In this document: one piece after another, positions 51,186 through 61,011 of the stretch
Layout of the letters: each line of letters begins with the position of its first letter
Numbering within the stretch: the stretch's first letter is position 1
From: Spirochaetota bacterium
GTDB taxonomy: Bacteria; Spirochaetota; UBA4802; UBA5550
DNA: 64,000 nt
Assembly (NCBI GenBank): GCA_016933025.1
Contig: JAFGBT010000007.1
Location: 1 to 64,000, forward strand
Reading direction: 5' to 3'
Position numbers and translations under genes: made by a program
Notes under the pieces: model-generated
Database searches by the model: none
What the model was told of the DNA's origin: nothing
The model's input: the letters and a program-made list of their open reading frames with translations, nothing else

Positions 51186-53840
51186 ATGGCGCGAGAAATT
51201 ATATTTTTAAATTCATTTTCAATCGGTTCCCTCATTTCCATAGCATTTTTTATCGTCGCTACGGCTTTTATTTTTTCCGTAAAACAGAGATCAAAAGCGG
51301 GCTTTCACCTGGGCATGGCCTTTTTATATCTCATGTTTTTTAACCTGGGATATCTTATATGCTCGACCGTTTACCATCCCCTGGCCGCGTTCCACCGGTG
51401 GGTGACTGTCGCGTCGGTTCTCCTTGCTCAGGTGCACGGGTGTGTCTTTGTTCTCTCCTTCCCGGACGTGAGATATCCCCGATTTGCCAAATGGTTCTGG
51501 AGAAGCGGCTATACTGCATCGGGCATAGCCATTTTGACATTCTTCGCCCTTACCTTCAACGCGGAGACCGTCTACCATTTTCGCGGCCACTACTGGGACT
51601 TCAACGCGGAATTTCTGAGCAAAATTATCGCACTGATGATCATCGCGTACGTCGCTATATTCGTCATATTCACCCTCTGGAAGCTGTTCATCGTCAAACG
51701 CGAGGAACGACTGGTGGTCATCCTTCTCTGCGTCATGTACCTTATCGCCACGGTCCCTCCCTCGCTGATCAACACCATGAGCCGGGACGGGCTGCTTGAC
51801 CGGGAGCTTTTCAACACCAGCTGGGCCATCTTCAACCTGACCGGTTTCTTCCTGATGACCATCACCTATATCAACAACGCCAGGGACCGGTACTCGTTTA
51901 TCGGGAAAATTATCGGCATAACGCTCGTCACCATTCTGCTTGTCCTGCAGTTTTCAAGCTATCTGTTTTTGCGCGAGCGGGACGATGCATTTGACGATAT
52001 TTACCGGAAAGAGACGGCTTTGATCGTCAATGACGACCGGATGACCGCGGCGGCGAGCTATTACATCACGTGCTCGGCTGATAACGGAGAGATAACCAGG
52101 AGCGACGGGATCGAAGCGGCCGAACTGCGAGGGATCGCGTACGACCTGGTCAATACGTATTATTACGAAATGCTCGACCGCTTTGCGAGGACCAACGCGC
52201 GCGGCAAGATGAGGCGCCTTCTTGAAAGGAGCCATCGGTATTGCGCGGGATACCGGGATGCGCTTCTCGCTGAGATCGACGGGCTGTCGGACGACAGGGC
52301 GGAGGCCGCCGGGCATCTTGAAAGGAAGATAGGGTCGTTGAACAAGACCGCGCTGGTCCAGTCGAACAAAGTGCGTCAGCTGCCGGATGAAGGGTTCCGC
52401 GCTGCGCTGGAGGCCTATTGCGCCAGGGATATCAAGGGGTTTGAGACATTTTCCTCCGCCATCAAAAAGCACCTCTCGGAGAGCAGGTCTGAAGGGAAGG
52501 AGCTGAAAGACGAGGTATTATTGTATCTCACTCAGATGAAGAGGCCGGGGACCCGCGAATATCGTTCGTCGCTGACGGACAGCAGGCATTTCGTTGCGTA
52601 CAGCGCCGTGGACCGCGCCGCAGGCGTTGTCCGCGAGGCGGGGTTTCCGTACGTGCGGTACCGGGAGTTCATGCACCCCTCCGTGCTCAAGCTCGTAGGC
52701 ATGGTATTGGTAGTCCTCCTGGTGGTTAGGTTCGGGTTCCAGCTTTTTTTCAGGAGGGTTCTCATCAATCCGCTGAGGAACCTGTCGCGCGGCGTGCGGG
52801 CGGTCAATAACGGCAACCTGAACACCGAGGTCCCCGTCCTGATGGAGGACGAAATCGGGTATATCACCCGTTCTTTCAACAACATGGTGACGACCATACG
52901 GGGGATGGTCGACAGCATCACGACGAACAGCAAGGAGATCAAGATCGTCAGCAATGACCTGAAGGACTCGTCCCTGCATCTATCCGATATCGCCCGGGAA
53001 CTGACGGCCATTGTCCAGCAGGCGGCGGCCGCGTACGAGGAGATGTCATCTTCCTTCGAGGCCAACCTCGGATCCATCAGGGTACAGCAGGACAATACCG
53101 AGAGCGTGAAGCAGGAGATTTCAGAGATAAATGCAAGCAGCGGGGAGCTTTCTCAGCGTGTTTCTCAGATTACCGACAGCGTCAACGAGGCCATAAGACA
53201 GGTTGACATAGGAGCGCAGACCATCGAAAAATCGATAAACGCGATAAGCGGTCTGGCTCGCTACATGAAGACCATCGAGGAAACGATAAATTCCATCAAC
53301 GAAGTGGCCGACAAGATCAATCTCCTGGCTCTCAACGCCGCCATCGAGGCTGCCCGGGCCGGAGAGCAGGGGAGGGGTTTCGCCGTTGTCGCCGACGAGG
53401 TGAATAAGCTGGCGGACCAGACGACGAACCTCGTCAAGGGAATACAGGGCACGATCGTGCAGCAGACCTCGCGGATATCGGGCGAGCTTGATTATATCAG
53501 CAACACGGCCGCAATATTCACGAACGTGCGCTCTAAAATTCTCGAGACCGGCGATGTCCTGAAAAACGCGATCGATTTTACGTCCAGCCTGAGCAGGATG
53601 AACACCAGCATCCAGCCGAAAATCAACCAGTTGAGCGGCATCTCGAACGAAATCTACAATTTTTCTCAGGAACAGGTGAATGTTCTCGCGGAATTGACAA
53701 AGATGATCAACACGATAACCGAGATATCCCAGAATACCCTGGAGAACGCGGACGTGGTGAGGGGTTTCTCGAAGATTGTCGAGCAGGTTTCAAAGGAACT
53801 TGCCGCGAACATCGATACCATGCGCGCGAAACAAGCCTGA
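51186..53840 (+). CDS. Methyl-accepting chemotaxis protein with multi-helix N-terminus
   Basis: 884 residues, ATG with GGGAGGG. The N-terminal 220 residues hold about seven membrane helices (resembling histidine-kinase 7TM sensor regions), then another helix (about 240-260), an extracytoplasmic helical domain of about 240 residues, a helix near 510-530, a HAMP domain (INPLRNLSRGVRAVNNGNLN) and the MCP signalling region with the hairpin tip ADKINLLALNAAIEAARAGE. It should control motility or a chemosensory pathway through CheA/CheW. The ligand is unknown. Downstream, seven bases away, lies a membrane-bound AraC regulator gene. Confidence 0.93.
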   Translation: MAREIIFLNSFSIGSLISIAFFIVATAFIFSVKQRSKAGFHLGMAFLYLMFFNLGYLICSTVYHPLAAFHRWVTVASVLLAQVHGCVFVLSFPDVRYPRFAKWFWRSGYTASGIAILTFFALTFNAETVYHFRGHYWDFNAEFLSKIIALMIIAYVAIFVIFTLWKLFIVKREERLVVILLCVMYLIATVPPSLINTMSRDGLLDRELFNTSWAIFNLTGFFLMTITYINNARDRYSFIGKIIGITLVTILLVLQFSSYLFLRERDDAFDDIYRKETALIVNDDRMTAAASYYITCSADNGEITRSDGIEAAELRGIAYDLVNTYYYEMLDRFARTNARGKMRRLLERSHRYCAGYRDALLAEIDGLSDDRAEAAGHLERKIGSLNKTALVQSNKVRQLPDEGFRAALEAYCARDIKGFETFSSAIKKHLSESRSEGKELKDEVLLYLTQMKRPGTREYRSSLTDSRHFVAYSAVDRAAGVVREAGFPYVRYREFMHPSVLKLVGMVLVVLLVVRFGFQLFFRRVLINPLRNLSRGVRAVNNGNLNTEVPVLMEDEIGYITRSFNNMVTTIRGMVDSITTNSKEIKIVSNDLKDSSLHLSDIARELTAIVQQAAAAYEEMSSSFEANLGSIRVQQDNTESVKQEISEINASSGELSQRVSQITDSVNEAIRQVDIGAQTIEKSINAISGLARYMKTIEETINSINEVADKINLLALNAAIEAARAGEQGRGFAVVADEVNKLADQTTNLVKGIQGTIVQQTSRISGELDYISNTAAIFTNVRSKILETGDVLKNAIDFTSSLSRMNTSIQPKINQLSGISNEIYNFSQEQVNVLAELTKMINTITEISQNTLENADVVRGFSKIVEQVSKELAANIDTMRAKQA

Positions 53841-53847
53841 ACCCATC

Positions 53848-54942
53848 ATGGAACAGATCGCTGGCGTGCTGACGCATATCATCTATTTCGGAGCCGGCCT
53901 CACCTTCATGATGGCCGTTGAACAGCTTGCGAGCCGGGACCGGAACAGGATCAACTACATCTCGGCCGCCATGCTGGCGAGCAACAGCATCATTACTCTG
54001 GGAGCGGGAATGTATGCGAACGGCGTCCAGTATGAATACCCGCTGTCCACGCTGCTCTTTGTCACGTCAGTCTACCTGACCGGACCGCTCAACCTCTTCT
54101 ACTACACGGCCCTGATGGACCCGCAGAAGGATATCCCCGCGCGCATCAAGGGGCACCTTGTTTTTCCCCTGGCAGCGTTCGTAGCGGAGATGATATTCCA
54201 TTTCAGGCCCGATGAGGAGAAGCGACAGATCATCCTGGAGATCTTCACGCCCGGGTCGCTGCATATCATCAAGCTTGGCATTTGCCTGGGCGCGCTGTTT
54301 GTCACTGCCTATCTTGCATACCTTACCCGGGAGACCGTTTCCGTATGGAAAAGCCGGAAGATAAGGACCGAAACGAGGATAGTGGTGGGCCTGAGCGTGG
54401 CGGCCATCGCGGCCGTGATTTTCTTTCTCGCAGGGTTCCTTGCAGGCACCAGGCACCTGTTTCTTTTGAGCGGGCTGCTCCTGACGGGGATACACGCGTT
54501 TATCTTCCTGGCCCACAGCAGGTACCCCGAGTTCTTCCAGCTCCTGAAAAGGGAAATAAGGGAGACAAAATACCGGAATAGCATGCTCAGGGGCATGGAT
54601 ACCGATGCGCTTCACGGTCAGCTCTCTGCGCTCATGACGGACGAAAACCTCTACAGGGATTATGACCTGTCCCTCAATGCGCTTGCCGCGCGCCTGGGGA
54701 TAACTCCGCACCAGCTGTCGCAGTTCCTCAACGAGAGGCTCAGGATGAATTTTTCGAACTATGTAAATTCGTTCAGGATTGCTGAGGCGAAAAAGCTGAT
54801 CGGTGAAGACCCTGCCCGCAGTGTTATTTCCATCTGCTTTCATGTCGGTTTCAATTCAAAATCCGCGTTTAACAAGGCCTTCAGGAAATTCACCGGCGTC
54901 AATCCCAAGGAAATACGACGCACTTCAGGTAGCGTGCTATAA
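53848..54942 (+). CDS. Membrane-bound AraC-family transcription regulator
   Basis: 364 residues from ATG 53848, seven bases after the chemoreceptor stop. Six or seven membrane helices (residues about 5-225) are joined to a cytoplasmic AraC-type DNA-binding domain with two helix-turn-helices: LSLNALAARLGITPHQLSQF and ICFHVGFNSKSAFNKAFRK, ending TGVNPKEIRR. Such integral-membrane AraC regulators occur in spirochaetes and Bacteroidota. It may control the reductase/decarboxylase-like cluster that begins 135 bp downstream. Ligand unknown. Confidence 0.92.
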   Translation: MEQIAGVLTHIIYFGAGLTFMMAVEQLASRDRNRINYISAAMLASNSIITLGAGMYANGVQYEYPLSTLLFVTSVYLTGPLNLFYYTALMDPQKDIPARIKGHLVFPLAAFVAEMIFHFRPDEEKRQIILEIFTPGSLHIIKLGICLGALFVTAYLAYLTRETVSVWKSRKIRTETRIVVGLSVAAIAAVIFFLAGFLAGTRHLFLLSGLLLTGIHAFIFLAHSRYPEFFQLLKREIRETKYRNSMLRGMDTDALHGQLSALMTDENLYRDYDLSLNALAARLGITPHQLSQFLNERLRMNFSNYVNSFRIAEAKKLIGEDPARSVISICFHVGFNSKSAFNKAFRKFTGVNPKEIRRTSGSVL

Positions 54943-55077
54943 GGATCAACAGGTACCGGTCCTCGATATTCATGAACCGTTTTATAAAACAGGTCGACAG
55001 AAAACTGCCGCGGTGATATTATATGGGCGGCTGGTTCCCGGTCGCGAATACAACATATAAATGGAGATACAAAAGCG

Positions 55078-55908
55078 ATGAAATTTTTCGACGGCAAACG
55101 CGTCTACATCACCGGCGGTTCCAGCGGTATCGGCCTCGAGATCGCCCGCCAGCTCTCGCGCGAGGGGGCGCATGTTTTGCTCTTTGCACGCGACCCCGGC
55201 AGGCTAGAGCGGGCACGGGCCGATGTCGAGAAAAACCGCCGCGGGGCATCGCAGAAAATAGCCGTAATGGCGATGGACGTCAGGAATGCCGCTTCAGTGG
55301 AGCGTATAATAGCGCGGGCGGCTCAAGAATTCGGGGCTCCCGATATCCTCGTCAACAGCGCGGGGATCGGCCACGCCGATTACTTCGAGAATATTACGTA
55401 TGAAACGTTCGATTCGGTCATGCAGATCAACCTATACGGCACGCGCAACGTCATCGCAGCGGCGCTTCCGCACATGAAGGAGCGGGGCGGCACGATCGTC
55501 ATCATTTCCTCGATCGCGGGACATCTCGGCATGTTCGGGTACACCGCTTACGGCACGTCCAAGTTCGCGCTGGTCGGCTTCTCGGAATGCCTTCGCGGCG
55601 ATCTGAAGCGCTACGGCATACGGGTGATGGTCGCGTGCCCGCCCGAGACTGACACGCCCTTGGTGGCGCATGAGAGCAAGACCATTCCTCCGGAGGCACG
55701 GGCCGTGAAGAACATGGCCGGCCTCCTCAAGCCCGATTTCGTGGCTCGCCGCGTCATCCGCGGCATCCGGAGGGGGAGGTATCTCGTCATCCCGGGGTTC
55801 CTCGCGAAGTCGCTGTACTTCATGCAGTGCTATCTGCCCGGCTGGATGATCCGTCTCACCGCGGACATGACCGCGGGACGGGCGGCGAGGAAGCCGGTAC
55901 AGAAGTGA
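55078..55908 (+). CDS. Short-chain dehydrogenase (3-ketodihydrosphingosine reductase-like)
   Basis: 276 residues. Rossmann motif ITGGSSGIGLEIA, NSAGIG, catalytic Ser in IISSIAG and YGTSK (YxxxK), all in canonical order. The C-terminal extension with a hydrophobic segment (FLAKSLYFMQCYLPGWMI) resembles the membrane-associated KDSR-like reductases that act on long-chain keto-lipids. No ribosome site stands out beyond AAAAGCG. First gene of a four-gene same-strand cluster; substrate unknown but probably lipid-like. Confidence 0.87.
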   Translation: MKFFDGKRVYITGGSSGIGLEIARQLSREGAHVLLFARDPGRLERARADVEKNRRGASQKIAVMAMDVRNAASVERIIARAAQEFGAPDILVNSAGIGHADYFENITYETFDSVMQINLYGTRNVIAAALPHMKERGGTIVIISSIAGHLGMFGYTAYGTSKFALVGFSECLRGDLKRYGIRVMVACPPETDTPLVAHESKTIPPEARAVKNMAGLLKPDFVARRVIRGIRRGRYLVIPGFLAKSLYFMQCYLPGWMIRLTADMTAGRAARKPVQK

Positions 55909-55933
55909 GAGTGTAGCATCAAGGAGACGGATT

Positions 55934-56824
55934 ATGAATAATGACAGGTTCTTCGATGTGCCACGCACATTTTACACGACCTCGTGGGGCGAGATCCAGG
56001 TCCCCATGTTCTTCTATGATGTTTCGGAACGGCGCCTCAATTACTTCGTGGATTATGAACGGGTGACACCATATCTTGCCGGTACCGGGCTCGTGCCATG
56101 CCGCTTCTTTAACGGTAAGGCGCTGGTAAGCCTCATATTTTTTCAGTACCGCGATGTAACCATCGGTCCCTATGACGAGGTAACCATAACTATTGTGGTG
56201 CGGCCTGCGATGCTTCCCGATCCGCGCCCGTACCTGACCAAGGTGCTATTCAAAAAAAGGGGCGCCGGCTGGGGAAATATGGGCGCCTATGTACTGGAAA
56301 TGCCGGTGACCATCCCGGCAGCTCGGGCGGCAGGTCGTGAGATATGGGGATACCCGAAATTTCTCACGAAGATACCGAACAGGCTTTCAGGAAGAAAGTT
56401 CGAATTCGGCGTGCTCGATCCGGACACCGGCAAGCCGATCCTTTCGGTCAAAGGGGAGGCAGGGCCGGGCGTGCCGACCAAGGCCTTTGACCTGGTCACG
56501 TTCAATAATTACCGGGACGCCATCTGGAAGATCATTATCGATGCTGACGCCTGGTACACAAATGCTCTCCCGCGTCATCTGGAGGTGGAGGTGGGCGGCG
56601 GGAACCACCGCATGGCGCGGAATCTCCGCGCCCTGGGACTGGCGGAGCTCAGGCCGTTCGTCATACAGAGTGCAGACAGGCTCCGAACGAGGCTGAATCC
56701 CGGAATGCCGGTGGCCTCTTGGAATTCGCCGGAATTGCCGTACCGATATAAAGAGGAGATCGATTTCGGGAAAAGAAAAAGGTCTGGCAGCCAGGTTTTG
56801 AAACCGGGCCGCAGAAAGTCATAA
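55934..56824 (+). CDS. Acetoacetate decarboxylase-family protein
   Basis: 296 residues, ATG with AAGGAGACGG. The ADC fold is indicated by early strands (VPMFFYDVSERRLNYFVDY), a central Gly/Arg block and AAGREIWGYPKFLTK, where the Lys matches the Schiff-base lysine of acetoacetate decarboxylase (GYPKK type). Family members decarboxylate beta-keto acids or catalyse aldol or hydration reactions. Between two short-chain dehydrogenase genes, it may act on a keto intermediate. It is longer than the classical enzyme (about 245 residues). Confidence 0.83.
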   Translation: MNNDRFFDVPRTFYTTSWGEIQVPMFFYDVSERRLNYFVDYERVTPYLAGTGLVPCRFFNGKALVSLIFFQYRDVTIGPYDEVTITIVVRPAMLPDPRPYLTKVLFKKRGAGWGNMGAYVLEMPVTIPAARAAGREIWGYPKFLTKIPNRLSGRKFEFGVLDPDTGKPILSVKGEAGPGVPTKAFDLVTFNNYRDAIWKIIIDADAWYTNALPRHLEVEVGGGNHRMARNLRALGLAELRPFVIQSADRLRTRLNPGMPVASWNSPELPYRYKEEIDFGKRKRSGSQVLKPGRRKS

Positions 56825-56844
56825 ACATATCCGGAGACATTGGT

Positions 56845-57630
56845 ATGAACTATTTCCAGGATAAGAACGTCCTCATTACCGGCGCGGCAGGCGGATTCGG
56901 CGTGGAATTTATAAGACAACTCCTGCCTCTCGGGACTCGCCTGTTGCTCGCGGACATTAACGGGCCGGCGCTGGAAGAGAAGGTCTCCTCCGTCATGTCA
57001 TCGATTCCCGGAGTAGCCGGAAGGGTTGTAAAGACAATCGAGTCCGACCTGTCAACGGCAGGAGGATGCGAGGCGCTCTACCGCTCCTGCGACATTCCTG
57101 TGGACATCCTTATCAACAACGCGGGTATGCTCACCTACGGCTTTTTTCATGAACACCCGGCGGACGCGCTGGATCGGCTCATGGCGGTCAACATGCTGGC
57201 TCCGATGCGACTGTCACGGCTATTCCTGCCGGATATGGTGGCGCGAAGGGGAGGACATATCGTATTTATCTCGTCTCTGGCGGCAGCGGTTCCCACGGCC
57301 CTCGAGACGTCCTACAGCGCATCGAAGTGTGGTGTGCGCGGGCTTGGCATGGCCCTGTCAGCCGAGGTGAAGAAGTTCGGCGTGGCGGTGACCAATGTCT
57401 ATCCGAATTTCGCAGATACAGGCATGCTCAACACCGGATCGTTCGGCAGCGCCACGGTCAGGCGCGTGAGTCCATTCATGATCGGCAGCCCGGCCATGAT
57501 AGTACGTTCGGCCCTGCGCGGAATCGGGAGGAAAAAACTCAATGTATACCCGGGCGTGCTCACAAAGGCCATCAGCCTGTGGGCGGGGATATCCTCCATG
57601 GTGTACACGCTTTCGGCAGATGAACAGTGA
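56845..57630 (+). CDS. Short-chain dehydrogenase/reductase
   Basis: 261 residues. ITGAAGGFGVEFI nucleotide-binding loop, NNAGML, catalytic FISSLAA and YSASK. The C-terminal part contains a substrate loop (NFADTGMLNTGSF) and a hydrophobic tail (VLTKAISLWAGISSMVY) like that of the first reductase in the cluster, suggesting both act at a membrane on related lipid-like substrates. Starts 21 bp after the decarboxylase-like gene, so it is co-transcribed. Confidence 0.88.
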   Translation: MNYFQDKNVLITGAAGGFGVEFIRQLLPLGTRLLLADINGPALEEKVSSVMSSIPGVAGRVVKTIESDLSTAGGCEALYRSCDIPVDILINNAGMLTYGFFHEHPADALDRLMAVNMLAPMRLSRLFLPDMVARRGGHIVFISSLAAAVPTALETSYSASKCGVRGLGMALSAEVKKFGVAVTNVYPNFADTGMLNTGSFGSATVRRVSPFMIGSPAMIVRSALRGIGRKKLNVYPGVLTKAISLWAGISSMVYTLSADEQ

Positions 57631-57704
57631 CGATAGCGAGGCTGAATGAACTGAATCGTGCCTTCTCGGACGATAAGAATTATAAGCATTAAGGATTAAC
57701 TCGT

Positions 57705-58718
57705 ATGTCAGACAGCGAAAAAAAATCAATCCTCGTAACGGGAGCGGGCGGATTTATCGGCTCGTTCCTCAGCAAAAGACTTGTGGATGAGCAATACGCG
57801 GTAACGGGCCTTGCGATGCCGGGGGAAAACACAACCCGTCTGGAAAAAATGGGCGTGCGTATCCTCCGCGGCGACCTGACAAAGCCGGACGCCATCAAGG
57901 GTATCTGCAACGGCATTGATGTCGTGTACCACCTTGCGGCCCGGGTAACCTACTGGGGGACCCGTAAGGATTTTTACGATGCCATCTACGAAGCGACTAA
58001 GAACCTTCTCGCGGAGGCGGCCGGCAGTGCAAACCGCTTTATATATACAAGCTCCGTGGTGGCCACTGGGCTCGGTCCGCAACACCGGAAAGGCCAGAAA
58101 GAGGAGGACCCGGCCAGGAAGACAGGCATATACTACGGTGACGCCAAGCTCGATGCCGAGGGCCTGGTGATGGAATTCCACCGGGCGGGAAAAATCTCCG
58201 GCACGATCATCCGTCCCACCAACGTCATCGGCCCGGGGAGCGTCTGGGTGCGTGACGCAATCGACAATTTGAGGAAGCCCTTTCTCCCGCTCATTGACGG
58301 GGGTATGTGGAGCGCGAGCCTGGTCTATGTCGAGAACCTTGTCGACGCGCTGTTTCTCGCGGGCACGCGCAGAGAGGCCGAAGGTCAGATATATCATGTG
58401 CGGGACGACTGTGGGACCACCTGGCGGCAGTATTTCGAAGACATAGCGGGCCTCATCGGGAAAAAGATAACGCCAATCACATTTACATCGATACCCTTCG
58501 GGCTGGCGTGGGCAGGGGCGGGCGTAATAGGGCCGGTCTGCGCCGGCCTTCACCTGAAGACGACTTTGACGCGGCACAACGTGGGCATGATGGGACGCGA
58601 TAATGACATTGATAATTCCCGGATAAAACGTGATCTGGGATGGAAGACACGCGTTCCCTATGAAGAGGCTCTCCGACGCATCGGCGCGTGGATAAAGGAG
58701 GCGGGACTGGCGGGTTGA
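57705..58718 (+). CDS. NAD-dependent epimerase / 3-beta-HSD-like reductase
   Basis: 337 residues. Extended SDR fold with TGAGGFIGSFLSKRL, the HLAARVTYWG block, TSSVV and YYGDAKLDAEG (YxxxK). A VIGPGSVWVRDAI substrate segment and a hydrophobic region near residue 265 (FGLAWAGAGVIGPVCAGL) resemble 3-beta-hydroxysteroid dehydrogenase or hopanoid-associated epimerase relatives rather than plain sugar epimerases. Last gene of the cluster, converging on the ABC permease gene. Substrate unknown. Confidence 0.85.
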   Translation: MSDSEKKSILVTGAGGFIGSFLSKRLVDEQYAVTGLAMPGENTTRLEKMGVRILRGDLTKPDAIKGICNGIDVVYHLAARVTYWGTRKDFYDAIYEATKNLLAEAAGSANRFIYTSSVVATGLGPQHRKGQKEEDPARKTGIYYGDAKLDAEGLVMEFHRAGKISGTIIRPTNVIGPGSVWVRDAIDNLRKPFLPLIDGGMWSASLVYVENLVDALFLAGTRREAEGQIYHVRDDCGTTWRQYFEDIAGLIGKKITPITFTSIPFGLAWAGAGVIGPVCAGLHLKTTLTRHNVGMMGRDNDIDNSRIKRDLGWKTRVPYEEALRRIGAWIKEAGLAG

Positions 58719-58753
58719 TACGAACCAGGAAGGCATGAATTCCGAGAACGCCG

Positions 58754-59557
58754 TCAGTACTGCACCAGGCTTCCGTCTCTCTTTGCCCGCCGCACGGCGA
58801 ACCGGAACGCGAGTATGCTTACCGGCATGACAATCGCGATGAAGATGAGAAGGTTAAAAAGGACCGGGACGATGTCCGCGAACCCTGTTCTCGCGAGGAG
58901 CAGCTCGCGCAGGGCCTTGATCGCGTGCGTTGCGGGGAGCGCCTCCGCGAGGTACTGAAGGGGGAGGGGGAGGACTTCGACAGGGAAGATGATGCCGCCA
59001 AGGAAGTAGCTTGATGTGCCGAACAGGAGCTTGATGGGGTTGCCCTGTTTGAATATCATGATGAATGAAGCGGAGAGCATGCCGATCGACAGGAACGCGA
59101 CAAGGGTGAGCGACAGTATCAGCAGCGTCCCCGCTATGCTTGCGATCGACAAATGAAAGCCGAGAAATGCGGCGCCGAAGGCGATCAGCAGGAACGACTC
59201 CAGGAACGCCTGGATAAAAGACCAGAGCGAGTTCCCGATGAGAATGGTATAGATGGATGTCGGCGTCCCCAGGAGTGCTTCAAGCGTCCCTTCCACCTGG
59301 GCCGAACGCACGTCGTCTGAGAGCGCGTTCAGGCCGACCGAGATGAAGCTTGAAACGGCGTATCCCACCAGGACGTACGAAAAATAATCGCCGCCGTAAC
59401 GCGCGAGGTAGGGGGAGATGGCGCCGCTGAAGGTCTGGCCGATGAAATAGAACATCAGCAGGGTGACGGCGATTTTTACCAGCTGGAGCAGAAGGTTAAA
59501 CCGATAGCTCAGCGCGATCAGAAGGTCTTTCCTGAGAAACGCGGCGATTTTCATCAT
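58754..59557 (-). CDS. ABC-2 type transporter permease
   Basis: 267 residues with six membrane helices in the ABC-2 pattern; the ALSDDVRSAQVEGTLEALLGTP segment between helices 2 and 3 and the EVLPLPLQYLAEALPATHAI segment are typical. Its ATG overlaps the stop codon of the ATPase gene by four bases, so the two form one exporter. Nearby candidates for the cargo are the peptide encoded at 61012 or a lipid or polysaccharide; neither is proven. Confidence 0.9.
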   Translation of the reverse strand: MMKIAAFLRKDLLIALSYRFNLLLQLVKIAVTLLMFYFIGQTFSGAISPYLARYGGDYFSYVLVGYAVSSFISVGLNALSDDVRSAQVEGTLEALLGTPTSIYTILIGNSLWSFIQAFLESFLLIAFGAAFLGFHLSIASIAGTLLILSLTLVAFLSIGMLSASFIMIFKQGNPIKLLFGTSSYFLGGIIFPVEVLPLPLQYLAEALPATHAIKALRELLLARTGFADIVPVLFNLLIFIAIVMPVSILAFRFAVRRAKRDGSLVQY

Positions 59558-60528
59558 GCGTCGCCTCCCGCAAGCCGCGCGAACAGCTCAACGATGGACT
59601 CGTCGCGCTCCGCGCACCCCGTCACCTCTCCCCCGCCGGCAACGGCTGCCCTGACCGCGGCCGGGATGGCCCTCCTGTTGACGGCGGCGCATTCGACGCT
59701 GCCGCGTTCCTCGCGGATAATCGTGACAGGCAGCCTGACGGCCCAGTTCCTCCGCGGCATTCGGGAAAAATTAATCGTGAAGGTGATGCCGGGCCTGATC
59801 ATCGACCGGAGACGCGCCGGCGTGCCCTGCGCGATCACCCTTCCGCCGTGCAGCAGGATGATGCTGTCGGCCAGCTCATGGACTTCGTAGAGGTCATGGG
59901 TGCAGAGGAGAATGGTCGTGTTCCGCTTCCTCACGATGTTTTCCCTGATGAGGGCGTGGATGCCGCTTTTGGCTATCGGGTCGATGTGACTGGTCGGCTC
60001 GTCGAGGAGGAGGATGCCCGGGTTTCCCAGGAGCGCACGGGCGAGCAGAAATTTCTGCCTGGTCCCGGTTGAATAGAGCCTGAAGGGTTTGTCCGCTTCC
60101 GCGGTGATAGCAAGCTCCGAGAGGATCTCCCCGACCATGTCCCTGATGGTCGACCTGTTAAATCCGTACAGGGCAGAAAAAAATTCGAGGTTCTGGCGGC
60201 CGGTCAGCCTCCAGTAGAACGACCGGTCATTTGATGCCATCACGCCGATTTTCACCGCATCGCGCTCCGCCCCGCCGCGGGGGCCGCCTTTCAGGGCGAT
60301 ATCGCCGCCGTCATGACTGACAAGGCCTGCGAGAATTTTTATGACCGTTGTTTTTCCCGCTCCGTTGGGGCCCAGCAGGCAGGTGATTTCTCCCGGCGAG
60401 CAGGAAAAAGTCGCGTTTATCAATGCGTCGATTTTTTTTGCAGCCTGCCACGGCAGGATCGACGGAATGCGATAAATCTTGGTCACGCCATTGAAACAAA
60501 TCGCCGGCGGTTTCATTTCTTTTTTCAT
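59554..60528 (-). CDS. ABC-2 type transporter ATP-binding protein
   Basis: 324 residues. Walker A GPNGAGKTT, Q-loop-like VMASNDRSFYWRLTGRQN, signature YSTGTRQKFLLARALL (STGTRQ instead of LSGGQ, common in this subfamily), Walker B ILLLDEPTSHID, H-loop THD, plus an unusual C-terminal domain of about 90 residues. It powers the permease encoded downstream. Its start lies about 480 bp from the putative precursor peptide gene, in divergent orientation. Confidence 0.9.
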   Translation of the reverse strand: MKKEMKPPAICFNGVTKIYRIPSILPWQAAKKIDALINATFSCSPGEITCLLGPNGAGKTTVIKILAGLVSHDGGDIALKGGPRGGAERDAVKIGVMASNDRSFYWRLTGRQNLEFFSALYGFNRSTIRDMVGEILSELAITAEADKPFRLYSTGTRQKFLLARALLGNPGILLLDEPTSHIDPIAKSGIHALIRENIVRKRNTTILLCTHDLYEVHELADSIILLHGGRVIAQGTPARLRSMIRPGITFTINFSRMPRRNWAVRLPVTIIREERGSVECAAVNRRAIPAAVRAAVAGGGEVTGCAERDESIVELFARLAGGDA

Positions 60529-60628
60529 ATCATCGTATGGAGTATCGCCCGTCTTGTATCTGTATATTCCTCAAATTACTGTTCTATATATACGACGTTT
60601 AATAATAATTGCAGAAATTATATCGCAC

Positions 60629-60753
60629 TGTCATAGCGAGGAGCGTAGCGATGAAGCAATCTTATTAATCAGGCAACAATAATTGATCAGAGCAGTTATT
60701 TCTATAACTTTTTTCTATATAAATTCAGATCGCTTCGCTATCTCGCGATAACA
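60629..60753. repeat. MITE-like palindromic element D (about 125 bp)
   Basis: TGTCATAGCGAGGAGCGTAG at the left and its near-inverse CGCTTCGCTATCTCGCGATA at the right, followed by ACA. Same end type as the elements at 12868, 18475 and 20616. Confidence 0.65.
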
Positions 60754-60856
60754 ATCAGTCAATTAGTGTTTTTCAGATTTTATCTTATCAAAGAAGCATT
60801 ATAATTCGTTCGAGGAGGCTTTTTAATAAATTTTGGCGGGTATTGAAAAGATTCCT

Positions 60857-60955
60857 AAAATTAGACAAAAAATACAAGAAATTCGGAAAATTGCACAAAA
60901 AAGAAAAAAATGAATTTTTCGTGTTGACATAATCATTGATTAATATGGTATGTGT
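60857..60955 (+). promoter_or_regulatory. Promoter region of the putative precursor peptide gene
   Basis: AT-rich stretch with two AAAATT...CAAAAAA blocks (about 60857-60872 and 60886-60902), then TTGACA at 60924-60929. Seventeen to nineteen bases further is GGTATG/TATGTG, an imperfect -10. The A-tracts could act as an UP element. The transcript would start some 50 bases before the ATG. Confidence 0.5.
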
Positions 60956-61011
60956 GACAGTTTAATCAATTTGTCATAAAAACACAAAAAATTGGGTGGG
61001 GATAACGTATA

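Noticed and set aside
60833..60914. 26-codon basic peptide frame starting at a TTG
   Set aside because: Spacing to AGGAGG is too long, and the sequence is an A-rich tract that more likely belongs to the promoter of the precursor peptide gene.
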